From CAYHPY01 sp964358485 (GTDB lineage Bacteria; Elusimicrobiota; Elusimicrobia; UBA1565; UBA9628): DNA of 11,576 bases. Positions 1-7,569 of the stretch are shown here, piece after piece. Numbering within the stretch: position 1 is the first letter of the stretch; each line of letters starts with the position of its first letter. A program made the translations under genes and the position numbers. The DNA lies in assembly GCA_964358485.1 (NCBI GenBank), contig CAYHPY010000112.1, forward strand, positions 1-11,576, read 5' to 3'. Below the pieces are notes generated by a model, which was not told the DNA's origin, did not search any database, and worked only from the letters and a program-made list of their open reading frames with translations.

Positions 1-801
1 TTTCCCGGGCTGGGCGTGGGGCTCCGGCGGCGGCTGGGGCGGCGGGGGGGGGGGCGGGGGCGCCGGCGGTTGGGGGGGGGGCTGCCCCGCGGGCGCGGCT
101 TCGGCCGGCGGGGGCGGCGCCGCCTCCTTGCCGGGCGCCGCCTTCTTCTTTTCCCCCTTTTCCCCCTCTTTCTTACCGGAAGGCGGAGAACTTTTCACAA
201 AAAAGACGACCCGCCGGTTCTTGGAGCGGTTCTCGGGAGTGTCGTTCTTGACGATGGGCCGGAATTCCCCGTAGCCGATGGCCCCCATGTGGTCGGGAGG
301 AAATTGATGCTTGTCGATGAGCAGGCGGACGACGGAGGTGGCCCGGGCGGTGGAAAGTTCCCAATTGGAATCGAAATAATCGTTGGAAATCCGCTGGTTG
401 TCGCTGTGGCCCTCCACGATGATGTCGTGATCCTTGGTGAGTTTTTTCAACACCGGGGCGAGCTTGGCCATCGTCGCCTCCATCCCCGGCGTGGTGTCGG
501 CCGAACCGGAGCGGAAAAAGGCCACCTCCCCCTGCTCCATCAGGCTGATCTTGAGCCCCTCCTTGTCGACCTTGACCTCAGCCTTTATATCTCCCTTTTC
601 AACCATCTGGTCCGCTTCCTTGGCCGCGCCCTGAACGTCTTTGTTGAGAGAGGCGCTCAGGGCGTACAGGATGACGAAAAAGCAAACCAACTCGGTCATG
701 AGATCGGCGTAGGCCGTCACCCAAGGCGGGGCGGGATGGCCGACCTGGCAGACCTTGGGATCGGTTTCGTCGATGAAACCCCGGGGGGCTCTTAGGGGCA
801 T
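1..801 (-). CDS. motB: MotB-like stator protein with OmpA domain (3' end outside window)
   Basis: Peptidoglycan-anchored half of the MotAB ion-channel stator in the inner membrane. 267 residues are visible and the frame is still open at base 1. A short cytoplasmic N-terminus leads to one membrane segment (about 27-50, starting PPWVTAYADLM) that keeps the channel aspartate as Asp33. A linker follows, then an OmpA/MotB peptidoglycan-binding domain (about 88-202) with GHSDN (131-135), NWELSTARA (146-154) and NRRVVF (195-200). After residue 203 comes a Lys/Glu stretch and a long Pro/Ala tail that normal MotB lacks; it is encoded by runs of 10 and 11 cytosines. Start ATG 801 has GAGG 5 bases upstream and lies 7 bp after the motA stop, so the two are co-translated. 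The first 200 residues clearly belong to the MotB family; whether it drives a flagellum or another device is open. Confidence 0.93.
   Translation of the reverse strand, partial: MPLRAPRGFIDETDPKVCQVGHPAPPWVTAYADLMTELVCFFVILYALSASLNKDVQGAAKEADQMVEKGDIKAEVKVDKEGLKISLMEQGEVAFFRSGSADTTPGMEATMAKLAPVLKKLTKDHDIIVEGHSDNQRISNDYFDSNWELSTARATSVVRLLIDKHQFPPDHMGAIGYGEFRPIVKNDTPENRSKNRRVVFFVKSSPPSGKKEGEKGEKKKAAPGKEAAPPPPAEAAPAGQPPPQPPAPPPPPPPPQPPPEPHAQPGK
44..81. repeat. Two long G/C homopolymer runs in motB tail
   Basis: Eleven G at 44-54 and ten G at 72-81 (C on the coding strand) lie in the codons for the proline-rich MotB tail. A one-base slip would change the frame of everything downstream, so the runs are either a possible phase-variable switch or a place where the assembly may be wrong. 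Confidence 0.9.
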
Positions 802-808
802 GAAAGCC

Positions 809-1591
809 TCAGGCCGCGGTTCCCTTGACCCCGAGCCGCTTGGAAGGCTCGAGGTAGGCCTTCAGGTTGGCCTCCACGACGCTCGGGGTGGCTCCGGTCT
901 GAAGCAGGTGAACTCCGCGGATGATGATCTCCTTGACCAGAAGCTCCTCCTCGGAGCGGCGCCGGAGCTTGCCGCCCATGGGCAGAAAGACCAGGTAGCC
1001 CGAGCACAGGCCGAAAAAGGCGGCCGCCAGGGCCAGGGCCATGCGCCGGGGCACGGCGGAAACATCGTCGATGCTGGAAAGCATCATGATCATGCCAAGC
1101 ACGGTGCCGATGATCCCGAAGGCCGGGGCGTAGGTGCCCATCGCCGAGAAGATCTCCTGGCCGACTTTGTGCCGCTCCCGGATGAAGCCGATCTCGGTCT
1201 CCAACATATTCCGGATGAACTCATGATCGGCGCCGTCGACGACCAATTGGATTCCCCGTCGAAGAAAATCGTTCTGGATGTTCTTGACATCCCCTTGCAG
1301 GGCCAGGAAACCCTCCTTTTTCGCCTTTTGGGAAAACGCCACGAAAGTCCCCACGATGTCGGTGGTGTCCTCGTTTCCCGAAAGCATGACTTTCTTGAGG
1401 ATCTTCCCCAAGCCGACGACCTGGCTCAAGGGGTAATTAACAAGCGTGGCGCAGAAGGTTCCCCCCATCACGATGAGGAAAGCCTCCATGTTCATGAAGG
1501 GCTTGAAGCCGGCGACGCCCTCGGAATGATAGATCGTGACGATCGTCATGGAAAAGAACACGATGATCCCCATTACGGTCGCTATATCCAT
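809..1591 (-). CDS. motA: MotA-like stator protein, ion channel subunit
   Basis: Inner-membrane stator subunit that, with MotB, conducts ions and pushes on the rotor. At 260 residues it has the usual MotA/PomA size. Membrane segments are seen near 4-20, 35-54, 150-172 and 182-204. The large cytoplasmic loop carries AKKEGFLALQGD (90-101), the counterpart of the (R)EGLLALE stretch. The two functional prolines of the family are present as Pro156 (TYAPAFGIIGT) and Pro204 (VFLPMGGKL). By this register E. coli Arg90 corresponds to Lys91 and Glu98 to Gln99, so one of the two torque charges is missing. ATG 1591 is preceded by AAGGAG at 8 bases. It sits 73 bp after flbD and 7 bp before motB, and has a possible promoter of its own. 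Family assignment is firm; coupling to the FliF-FliG protein of the same block is inferred. Confidence 0.95.
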   Translation of the reverse strand: MDIATVMGIIVFFSMTIVTIYHSEGVAGFKPFMNMEAFLIVMGGTFCATLVNYPLSQVVGLGKILKKVMLSGNEDTTDIVGTFVAFSQKAKKEGFLALQGDVKNIQNDFLRRGIQLVVDGADHEFIRNMLETEIGFIRERHKVGQEIFSAMGTYAPAFGIIGTVLGMIMMLSSIDDVSAVPRRMALALAAAFFGLCSGYLVFLPMGGKLRRRSEEELLVKEIIIRGVHLLQTGATPSVVEANLKAYLEPSKRLGVKGTAA

Positions 1592-1640
1592 CCAATGTTC
1601 TCCTTGGCCGGGAATCGCCGAAAATCCCCGCCGACGCGAT

Positions 1641-1668
1641 AGTGTAGCGGAATGCCGGATAAAATCAA
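1641..1668 (-). promoter_or_regulatory. Candidate sigma-70 promoter for motAB
   Basis: On the minus strand TTGATT (1668-1663) and TACACT (1646-1641) are separated by 16 bases. The -35 box overlaps the flbD stop codon, and the -10 box lies about 50 bp before the motA start. The same TACACT hexamer is used in the candidate promoter of the plus-strand gene at 9348. It would let motAB be expressed apart from the riboswitch-controlled genes upstream. Confidence 0.42.
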
Positions 1669-1895
1669 GTCTGCTTCCTCTCGAAGCCCTGGATCGGATT
1701 GACGACCTTGGCCTCCGCCAGAAGCTTCTTGCGGTATTCCATGACCAGGCGGGTGATGTCGGCGACGGATTCGCGAACCACGAAACGGTTGCCCGTGGCC
1801 AGGGAAATCACCGTTTCCTTGTCCCCCTCCAGGAACTCGATGAGCTCCGCGTTGATGGTGAAGGGGTGGCCGTTGAGCCGGTGAACTTCGATCAT
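1665..1895 (-). CDS. flbD: FlbD family flagellar-locus protein
   Basis: Small protein of 76 residues matching the FlbD family, which in spirochaetes and other bacteria lies just before motA; its biochemical role is not well defined. The start MIEVHRLNG-PFTINAELIEFLE, the middle ETVISLATGNRFVVRESV (27-44) and the end of the conserved core at VMEYRKKLL (51-59) are typical. There is no signal peptide or membrane segment, so it should be cytoplasmic. Its ATG (1895-1893) overlaps the stop codon of the coiled-coil gene in an ATGA arrangement, which points to translational coupling. A 73 bp gap to motA follows. The frame stays open far upstream of 1895, but that extension is out of frame with the strong coiled-coil gene and is not credible. 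This is the gene that best marks the block as flagellum-related. Confidence 0.9.
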   Translation of the reverse strand: MIEVHRLNGHPFTINAELIEFLEGDKETVISLATGNRFVVRESVADITRLVMEYRKKLLAEAKVVNPIQGFERKQT

Positions 1896-3865
1896 TTCAG
1901 GCCGTCCGAGCCGCCCTGGAATTTCAAGCGGACTTCGAGCTCCGCGACCTTTTTCTCCAGACGGTCCTTCTCGTCCATATAGGTCAGGGCCATCTGCGCG
2001 TCCTTGGCCAGCTGGCCGCGGAGCGCGAAGAAGGAATCCTGGAGGTTCTTGATCTCGGCGGCCTGCGCCATGGCCAGGCGGTCCACCCCGGATTTCTCCT
2101 GGGTCAACTCGGCTCGAAGCTTTTCGTCCTTGGCTCGGCGCTCCCGCAGTTGGGCGAGTTCCGCCTCCATGAGGGCCTTGGCCTCCGCGGAAGCGGACTT
2201 CAGGGCACCCACTTCCTCCTGGGCCTGCTTGAGGGACGCGTCCAACCGGGCCCGCTCTTCCTTGAGGCTCCTGAAGGCCTCCTCCTGCCGGGAGAGGGTC
2301 GCGGCGGCCTCCTCGGCCTCGCGGCGCCGGGCGGCCTGGGACTCCTCCATCCGGGCATTGGCCTCGGCCACGGCCTTTTCCCTTTCCAGGCGGGAAATCT
2401 CCAGGGCGCTGCGGACCTTCTCCTGGGAGTGGGCTTCCCGTTCGGAGGCCTCCCGCTCCAATTTCAGGCGGAGGGCGGCGAACTCGGTTTCGGAGGCCCG
2501 GCGGGCGGCCTCGCCGGCCTCGTGCTTGATCTCTTTCTCCCGTTCGGCCCATTTGCGCTGGACCACCATGAACTCCGCCTTGAAGCGTTCCTGGGTCCGC
2601 TCCCACTCGGCTTGGGCCCGGGACAGCTGGGCGGCCTGGGTGCGGGCGGCGGCGGCTTGGCGCTCTAAAGCCCCGCACACCCCGCGCAGGCGCTGAACCT
2701 CGGACACGGCCTGTCCGGCCGTTTCCTTGTGGCGATGAAGCTCGGACTCCAACTCCGACTTCACCCGCTTGAGCTCAGATTCGTGCTCGCCCTGCAGGCG
2801 CCCGCTCAAGGAGCCGAAATCCCGTTGGAGGCGCTCGTAATCCGACATGAGCCGGTCCTCGCGGTCCTTATTCGAAAGGCGCAGGGACTGCAGGTCCCGG
2901 TCGAGGCGCTCCTGGAGAATCGAGTGTTCCCTCCGGGCGATGGACAGGTCCGCCCGAAGCTGGATGGCCTCCTTCTCGCGCTCTTGGGCCGTCTGGACCT
3001 TCACGAGGTTGTCGCTGCGCTCGGCGGTCAGCTCCGAGACCCTCCCTTCCAGGCTCCGCTTCTCGCCGACCACGCGCTGAAGTTCCCCGTCCACGCCCCG
3101 GAGCTTCTCGGCCAAGGTCCGCAGGGTCCGAAGCTCCTCGTCCTTGGACATGGAAAGCTTCTGCCACTGGGCCTTTTCCTCGAGCCACCGCCGCTCCAGC
3201 TCCTGCAGACGAACGGCGAAATGGGACTCGATCTGCTTGTCCTCGGTTTCCCGAGACGCCATCTGGCTCTTGAGCGTCGCCACCCAGGTCTCGCGTTCCT
3301 GGACCAGGCGGGATTCGGCCTCGGCGATTTTTGCCTCCAGCTTCAGCCGGGATTCCTCCTGTTCGGATTCGCGGCGATCGCGGCGGAGCTTGTCCTGAAG
3401 CTCCTTAAGGGAGACCTCCACCCGCGCCGAGGTCGACGCCTCCTCCTCCCGCTTGAGATTGGCCAGCAAAACTTTTTCGCGCTCCTCCATGAGGCGCTTT
3501 TCCAGCTCGCCGAGCTTGCGCTCGTATTCCTCCTTCACGGCGGACGGATCCTGAATCTTGTCGACCGCCCGGGGAGGCGCCGGGGGAACGGGGGCCGGCA
3601 TGGTGGACGCCGTCGGGGGAACGGGGGGGCTGCCCCCCAGCGGCAGTCCGGGTTTGCCCATCATGGGAGGCTTGGGCGGCATGGGCGGCCCTCCGGCCCC
3701 GGGCCTGGGCGGCAAAGCGGGACGGGGCGGCCCTCCGGCCGCAAGGGGCGGGAACGGCGCCCCGCCGGGCTTGGGAAGCTGCGGAGGCAACGGAGGCCTG
3801 GAGCCTTCGTCCTTGCGCGGGGGCAAGGGCGGCGGGTTCCTCGGGTCCGGTTTATCATCAGCCAT
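1892..3865 (-). CDS. Proline-rich N-terminus plus very long coiled-coil protein
   Basis: 657 residues, no recognised enzyme domain and no signal peptide or membrane segment, so probably cytoplasmic. Residues 1-100 are extremely rich in Pro and Gly (for example PPPLPPRK and PPMPPKPPMMGKP), a likely flexible binding arm. From about 108 to 650 the chain is dense in Glu, Arg, Lys, Leu, Ala and Gln with heptad spacing and almost no proline, giving one or more long helical rods. ATG 3865 lies 1 bp after the TAA of the FliF-FliG gene, and its GGGGGA ribosome site is inside the last codons of that gene, so the two should be made together. The 3' end overlaps flbD by 4 bp. By position it may be a scaffold or spacer for the rotor-stator assembly; this is inference, and coiled coils give misleading similarity to many unrelated proteins. 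Confidence 0.88.
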   Translation of the reverse strand: MADDKPDPRNPPPLPPRKDEGSRPPLPPQLPKPGGAPFPPLAAGGPPRPALPPRPGAGGPPMPPKPPMMGKPGLPLGGSPPVPPTASTMPAPVPPAPPRAVDKIQDPSAVKEEYERKLGELEKRLMEEREKVLLANLKREEEASTSARVEVSLKELQDKLRRDRRESEQEESRLKLEAKIAEAESRLVQERETWVATLKSQMASRETEDKQIESHFAVRLQELERRWLEEKAQWQKLSMSKDEELRTLRTLAEKLRGVDGELQRVVGEKRSLEGRVSELTAERSDNLVKVQTAQEREKEAIQLRADLSIARREHSILQERLDRDLQSLRLSNKDREDRLMSDYERLQRDFGSLSGRLQGEHESELKRVKSELESELHRHKETAGQAVSEVQRLRGVCGALERQAAAARTQAAQLSRAQAEWERTQERFKAEFMVVQRKWAEREKEIKHEAGEAARRASETEFAALRLKLEREASEREAHSQEKVRSALEISRLEREKAVAEANARMEESQAARRREAEEAAATLSRQEEAFRSLKEERARLDASLKQAQEEVGALKSASAEAKALMEAELAQLRERRAKDEKLRAELTQEKSGVDRLAMAQAAEIKNLQDSFFALRGQLAKDAQMALTYMDEKDRLEKKVAELEVRLKFQGGSDGLK

Positions 3866-3866
3866 C

Positions 3867-5876
3867 TTATCCCCCTACCTGCGCTTTAAAGCTCTCGACC
3901 CACTCGCGAATCTGGGGATCGGGATTGATCTCCAGCAGTTTCTCGTAGTGCGCCAAGGCCTCGGCCGTTCTTCCCAACTGATACAGCGCGCTTCCCAGAT
4001 ACTGATGGGCCTGCCAGAGGCCCGGATCCTGGGACAAGGCGTATTCCAAATATTGAACGCATTCGGCCATCTGCCCGCCGTCGTGGGCCGCCACCCCCGC
4101 GTCCAGGTACGCCTGCGCTTGAGCGGGATCGGCGGCGGGAGCGGCCGCCGCCGGAGGACTAGACTCGCCCTCGGCTCCACGGCCCCCGCCGGAGAACTGC
4201 CGGCGCCGGGACTGGGACGAGGAAACCTCCTCCTGCATGGTGTCCATATCGATGCCCTCCTCGGGCTTTTGGCGGACGGTCACCTTGCCTTCCTTCTCCA
4301 TGAGCTTGACCTGATCCATGATCTTAGCCCGTTCCTCGTCGATCTGCTGGGGCGTCAGACCCTTGGTGTATTCCATGGACTCCTTAAGAAGGGAGGCGGC
4401 GCCGGTGGACATGTTGGAAAAGAACTTGTTGACGATGTCCGGGGAGGCGTTCTGCAGGGCGCGGGCCATGTTCTCGGTTTTGAGCTCCCGCACGATGATC
4501 TGCATCTCCCGGTCCGGGAAATTAACGACGTCCTCAAAGACCAGGATGAACTTGCGGACCTTTTCATATATGGAAGGCTTTTCGGTCTTCAGGTAATTGA
4601 GAATGTTGTTGCGGGTGAAGCTGTCGGCCTCGTCCAACATCCCGGTCAGGCGCTCCATCCCCCCGACCACGAAATCGACGGACTCCTTCACCTCGGCGTC
4701 GATGGCCGTCACCTGCTCGCGGGTGATCTGCCGAACCGTCAGGGCCTCGATGGCCACCTTGGCCTGGAGGTTGACCGGAAGGGCGGTCAAGACCTGGCGG
4801 GCGTAATCGGAGCGCAGGTAGCTGACGACCACCGCGATCACCCAGGGCTCCTCGCGCCGGAGCATGAACATGTAGACGAGGCGCTTGATGTTCTCCTCGT
4901 TGATGTAGGCGAACGGTTCGAATTTCTTCATGGATTCATCCTCGTCCGGCGGCGGCTCCGGAGCCTTGCGCTGCATGGTGATGTCCAGGGACCCTTCCCC
5001 GCCCAGGGGGTTCTCCTCCTCCCCTTTTTTATCCTCCGGGGGCTCGATGGTGGATTCGACGTTTATCTCCGCCGCCGGCTTCTCCTTGATCGCCTCCACG
5101 TATTGCCGGAAAAAACGGGCCAGGGGGCCGAACAGAAACAGCAGCAGCAAAAAAAGCAGGGAGGCGAACAGCAGGGGGATGTAGACCTCGGGATTGCGAA
5201 GGTCCTCGCTCCAATGCTTGGGGGGCGTCCGGATGAACGGGGTCGGGCGGAAGAACACGTCGTCGCCCTTGAGCTGATACTGGCTCATGGCCTCCACGAT
5301 CCGGGCCCGCATGTTTTTGACCGACTCGGAGGATTTCAGGACTTCCTGGCTGTGCTGGACGGTCACCGTCATCTTCTTGAAAACCCGGACGACCGAATAG
5401 CGCTCTTCCTGAAGGCCCATGCTTTGCTGGGACTGCTGGGCCCGGACCGACTCAGGTTTTTCCGGCGCGGACGCGCCGCTTCCGGCGATGGTCTTGGGCT
5501 TGGGAATGCCGGGCAGGACGAACATGGTCTGCGCGCCGGCGGAGCGCTCCCCCCCCAGCTTCTCCTTGTACCGCTCGGCCAAGCCCATGCCCTGCTTGAC
5601 CTTTTCCTCGCGCTCGATCTTGACGTCCATTTCCACGTCCACGAACACCATGGCCTGGTCCTTGCCCAGGATGGGATCCAGGATGTCCTTGCGGATTTTC
5701 TCCTCGGAATCGCGCTTGATCCGGTCCTGGTCCTGGAGGAGGCTGGTGTCCGGCACGCTGATGGCCGCGCCCGTCGGGCGCGGCAGGGCCAACAAAAGCG
5801 CGAGGAGCGCCGAAGCGCCGGGTCCCCGCCGGTTCACCGCCTTGAGAGGAGGCATCTTAATAGGTTCGATCCGCAT
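3867..5876 (-). CDS. FliF(C-terminal part)-FliG-TPR fusion, rotor-like protein
   Basis: 669 residues. Residues 10-38 look like a Sec signal (basic KAVNRR, then ASALLALLLAL). Residues 55-215 resemble the last periplasmic ring-building domain of FliF: EEKIRKDILDPILGKDQAMVFVDVE with later KKMTVTV and KGDDVFFRPTPF. One membrane segment follows (232-252). Residues 320-535 match FliG middle and C-terminal domains: REEPWVIAVVVSYL (341-354) for the EHPQTIALILSYL motif, ILVFEDV (444-450), SNMSTGAASLL (487-497) and MEKEGKVTV at the end. Residues 585-665 hold about two TPR units. Ordinary FliF (about 550 residues) has two membrane segments and more periplasmic domains; ordinary FliG is a separate protein. 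Here the N-terminal FliF membrane segment and first ring domains are absent. No good ribosome site precedes ATG 5876. Similarity to both families is strong; function as a rotor ring is inferred. Confidence 0.88.
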   Translation of the reverse strand: MRIEPIKMPPLKAVNRRGPGASALLALLLALPRPTGAAISVPDTSLLQDQDRIKRDSEEKIRKDILDPILGKDQAMVFVDVEMDVKIEREEKVKQGMGLAERYKEKLGGERSAGAQTMFVLPGIPKPKTIAGSGASAPEKPESVRAQQSQQSMGLQEERYSVVRVFKKMTVTVQHSQEVLKSSESVKNMRARIVEAMSQYQLKGDDVFFRPTPFIRTPPKHWSEDLRNPEVYIPLLFASLLFLLLLFLFGPLARFFRQYVEAIKEKPAAEINVESTIEPPEDKKGEEENPLGGEGSLDITMQRKAPEPPPDEDESMKKFEPFAYINEENIKRLVYMFMLRREEPWVIAVVVSYLRSDYARQVLTALPVNLQAKVAIEALTVRQITREQVTAIDAEVKESVDFVVGGMERLTGMLDEADSFTRNNILNYLKTEKPSIYEKVRKFILVFEDVVNFPDREMQIIVRELKTENMARALQNASPDIVNKFFSNMSTGAASLLKESMEYTKGLTPQQIDEERAKIMDQVKLMEKEGKVTVRQKPEEGIDMDTMQEEVSSSQSRRRQFSGGGRGAEGESSPPAAAAPAADPAQAQAYLDAGVAAHDGGQMAECVQYLEYALSQDPGLWQAHQYLGSALYQLGRTAEALAHYEKLLEINPDPQIREWVESFKAQVGG

Positions 5877-5926
5877 CCAAGTTTAGGTGGAAAGTGTTAT
5901 GGAAATATTACCGGCCGGGGAGGGGG

Positions 5927-5945
5927 CCGGCCCCGAGGGGGCCGG
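5927..5945 (-). other. Strong GC hairpin between porV-like and fliF-fliG genes
   Basis: On the minus strand CCGGCCCC, loop CTC, GGGGCCGG forms a perfect 8 bp stem 5 bases after the stop codon of the upstream gene. No T-run follows, so it is not a standard intrinsic terminator. It may slow 3' exonucleases or uncouple expression of the two genes. A second pairing with CCGGCCGG further downstream is also possible. Confidence 0.6.
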
Positions 5946-5949
5946 GAGC

Positions 5950-7563
5950 CTACTTGACCCTCTGGAGGAATTCCTTGACCGCCGAGTTGTTGGGATCAAG
6001 CTCGATCACCCGCCGCCAAACCGCCTGCGCCTTGTCCTTCTGCTCCATCATGTAGAACGCGCTGCCCATGATCTCCAGGGCGGTCACGTTGTTGGGCTCC
6101 AGGTCCAAGACGTCCTGGGACCGGCGCACCGCCTGGTCGTACTTGCCGTCGTAAACCGACTGCCGGGCGTCGAAGATCTTCTGGTCCACCCAGGTGAACT
6201 GCTCGGGCCCCTCGACGCGGCGGGTGATCTCGGGCACGCCGGCCTCCTTTTCGACCAGGTTCAGCAGGTTCAAGACCTTCTCGTCCTTGACGTTCTTGTT
6301 GAAGGCGTAGCGCAGGGAATTGACCGCGCCGCGCAGGTCCCGGCCTTCGACGTAGTCGATCACGCCCTTGCGCAGGCTGGTCTGGATCTCCTCGCCGCCG
6401 GTGGCCTGGGGCACGAAGGAGGTCACGGTCATCAGGCGGGCCAGCATGGCCTGGATCTGCTTGTCCCCGGGAGCCGCGTCCAGGGCCTGGTTGAGCCGTT
6501 GGGCGGCCAGGGGGAAGTTCCCCTCGTTGAAGGCATCCATGCCCCCGCGGCGCAGGTCCCGGATCTGGGCGCTGGCCCGGTCGTCCTTGGATTGGCCGAA
6601 GCGGAAGGTCAAGGAAAAGCGGGTGCTGGCGGCGGCCCCCAGGTCGTGGATGCCCTGCGCGACGTCGAGATTGAAGCTCTTGAACTTGATGCCGAACCCG
6701 AAATCCGTCTCCTGGACGTCCGGGATGCCCATGAGCCCGAATCGGAAGGCGAACCACCGGGAGACCCAGTACTCTCCGCCGAACCGGGCCTCCATGTTGC
6801 CGGTCATCGGCTTGTTGCCGTCCAGGGCCAAAGTCAGGCGGTCCTTGAAGAACCGGAACGAGTTGCCGACCATGAAGACGACCGGCAGCCGGTCGTCGGT
6901 CTCGCCGGTCCGCATGGAGAACACGTTCTGCAGGCCGAGGCCCACCCGGTAGTACGGGCCCACGGCCTTCATGATCCCGACGTCCATGGAGCGGGAGCTG
7001 TCGGACTTTCCGGCCAGGGCCCGGGTCACCTGCTTGATCGTCAGCCCGAAGCCGAGAGTTTCCGTCACGCTCTTGCCCCAGGAGAAGGCCATGGACTGCT
7101 GCTTGTCGTCGAACGACCCTCCGGAGGTGATTGTCTTGGGCTCGTTGTTGGCGTCGTAGATGACGTCGACCTTCTCGAAGCCCGAGGCCCCGAACTGGGT
7201 CATGCTGATGGCGAAGGTGGAGCCCTTTTTGGTCGGATGCGCGTAGGTGAAGTAGGTGTACTTGGCCGTGGAGGGCAAGGTGGCCTGCATCACGGTGACC
7301 TCCTTGCGCTGAAGCAAGGACAGGCCGGAGGGATTCCAGTAGGCGGCGGAGGCGTCGTCGGAAACCCCGTAGTAGGCCCCGCCCATCGCCAGGGCGCGGC
7401 CGCCGACTCCGTAGTACATGAAGGCCCCGGGCTGCCCGCCGCTGCCGGCGGATTCGGCGTTGGGGGCCAGGCCGAGGAAAAAGAAAGCCGCCGCGACGGT
7501 GAAAGCCGCCGCAGGCGACGCAACGATCCTCGGGGTCGAACCCCGGGCAATGTCTCGGGCCAT
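5950..7563 (-). CDS. PorV/PorQ (UPF0164)-like outer-membrane barrel with TPR tail
   Basis: 537 residues. A signal peptide (about 1-39, hydrophobic core AAFTVAAAFFFLGLA) sends it across the inner membrane. Residues 50-323 are a PorV/PorQ-type beta-barrel: the family hallmark at the start, GGRALAMGGAYYGVSDDASA (54-73) followed by YWNPSGL (75-81), alternating strands rich in aromatic residues, and a closing strand FSLTFRFG (316-323). Residues 334-366 and about 462-530 contain tetratricopeptide-like helices, including GKYDQAVRRSQDVLDLEPNN, and should lie in the periplasm. PorV proteins are best known from type IX secretion, but UPF0164 relatives occur far outside it, so no type IX system is claimed. 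ATG 7563 has no Shine-Dalgarno box at normal distance: it follows directly on the riboswitch aptamer. It is the first gene of the motor block, 73 bp before the FliF-FliG gene. The next in-frame Met is residue 49, too late because it would remove the signal peptide. Confidence 0.88.
   Translation of the reverse strand: MARDIARGSTPRIVASPAAAFTVAAAFFFLGLAPNAESAGSGGQPGAFMYYGVGGRALAMGGAYYGVSDDASAAYWNPSGLSLLQRKEVTVMQATLPSTAKYTYFTYAHPTKKGSTFAISMTQFGASGFEKVDVIYDANNEPKTITSGGSFDDKQQSMAFSWGKSVTETLGFGLTIKQVTRALAGKSDSSRSMDVGIMKAVGPYYRVGLGLQNVFSMRTGETDDRLPVVFMVGNSFRFFKDRLTLALDGNKPMTGNMEARFGGEYWVSRWFAFRFGLMGIPDVQETDFGFGIKFKSFNLDVAQGIHDLGAAASTRFSLTFRFGQSKDDRASAQIRDLRRGGMDAFNEGNFPLAAQRLNQALDAAPGDKQIQAMLARLMTVTSFVPQATGGEEIQTSLRKGVIDYVEGRDLRGAVNSLRYAFNKNVKDEKVLNLLNLVEKEAGVPEITRRVEGPEQFTWVDQKIFDARQSVYDGKYDQAVRRSQDVLDLEPNNVTALEIMGSAFYMMEQKDKAQAVWRRVIELDPNNSAVKEFLQRVK
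7531..7545 (-). other. Hairpin just inside the first codons of the porV-like gene
   Basis: CGGGG-TTCGA-CCCCG folds into a tight 5 bp stem 18 bases after the start codon. Together with the riboswitch it may form part of the translation-control platform. It resembles a tRNA T-arm, but no tRNA surrounds it. Confidence 0.4.
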
Positions 7564-7569
7564 TTTTTA

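Noticed and set aside
1..1591. Zorya defence system (ZorA/ZorB are MotA/MotB-like)
   Set aside because: MotA and MotB here have normal flagellar size and motifs, FlbD and FliG are alongside, and no ZorC, ZorD or ZorE gene is seen.
5927..5945. Rho-independent terminator after the porV-like gene
   Set aside because: Strong stem but no T-run follows; the next gene is only 73 bp further with no promoter in between.
7531..7545. tRNA T-arm (GGTTCGA-like)
   Set aside because: No acceptor, D or anticodon arms around it; it lies within coding sequence.
5950..7563. Type IX secretion system component
   Set aside because: PorV-like barrels occur widely without type IX secretion; no other Por or Gld gene and no CTD cargo are in the window.
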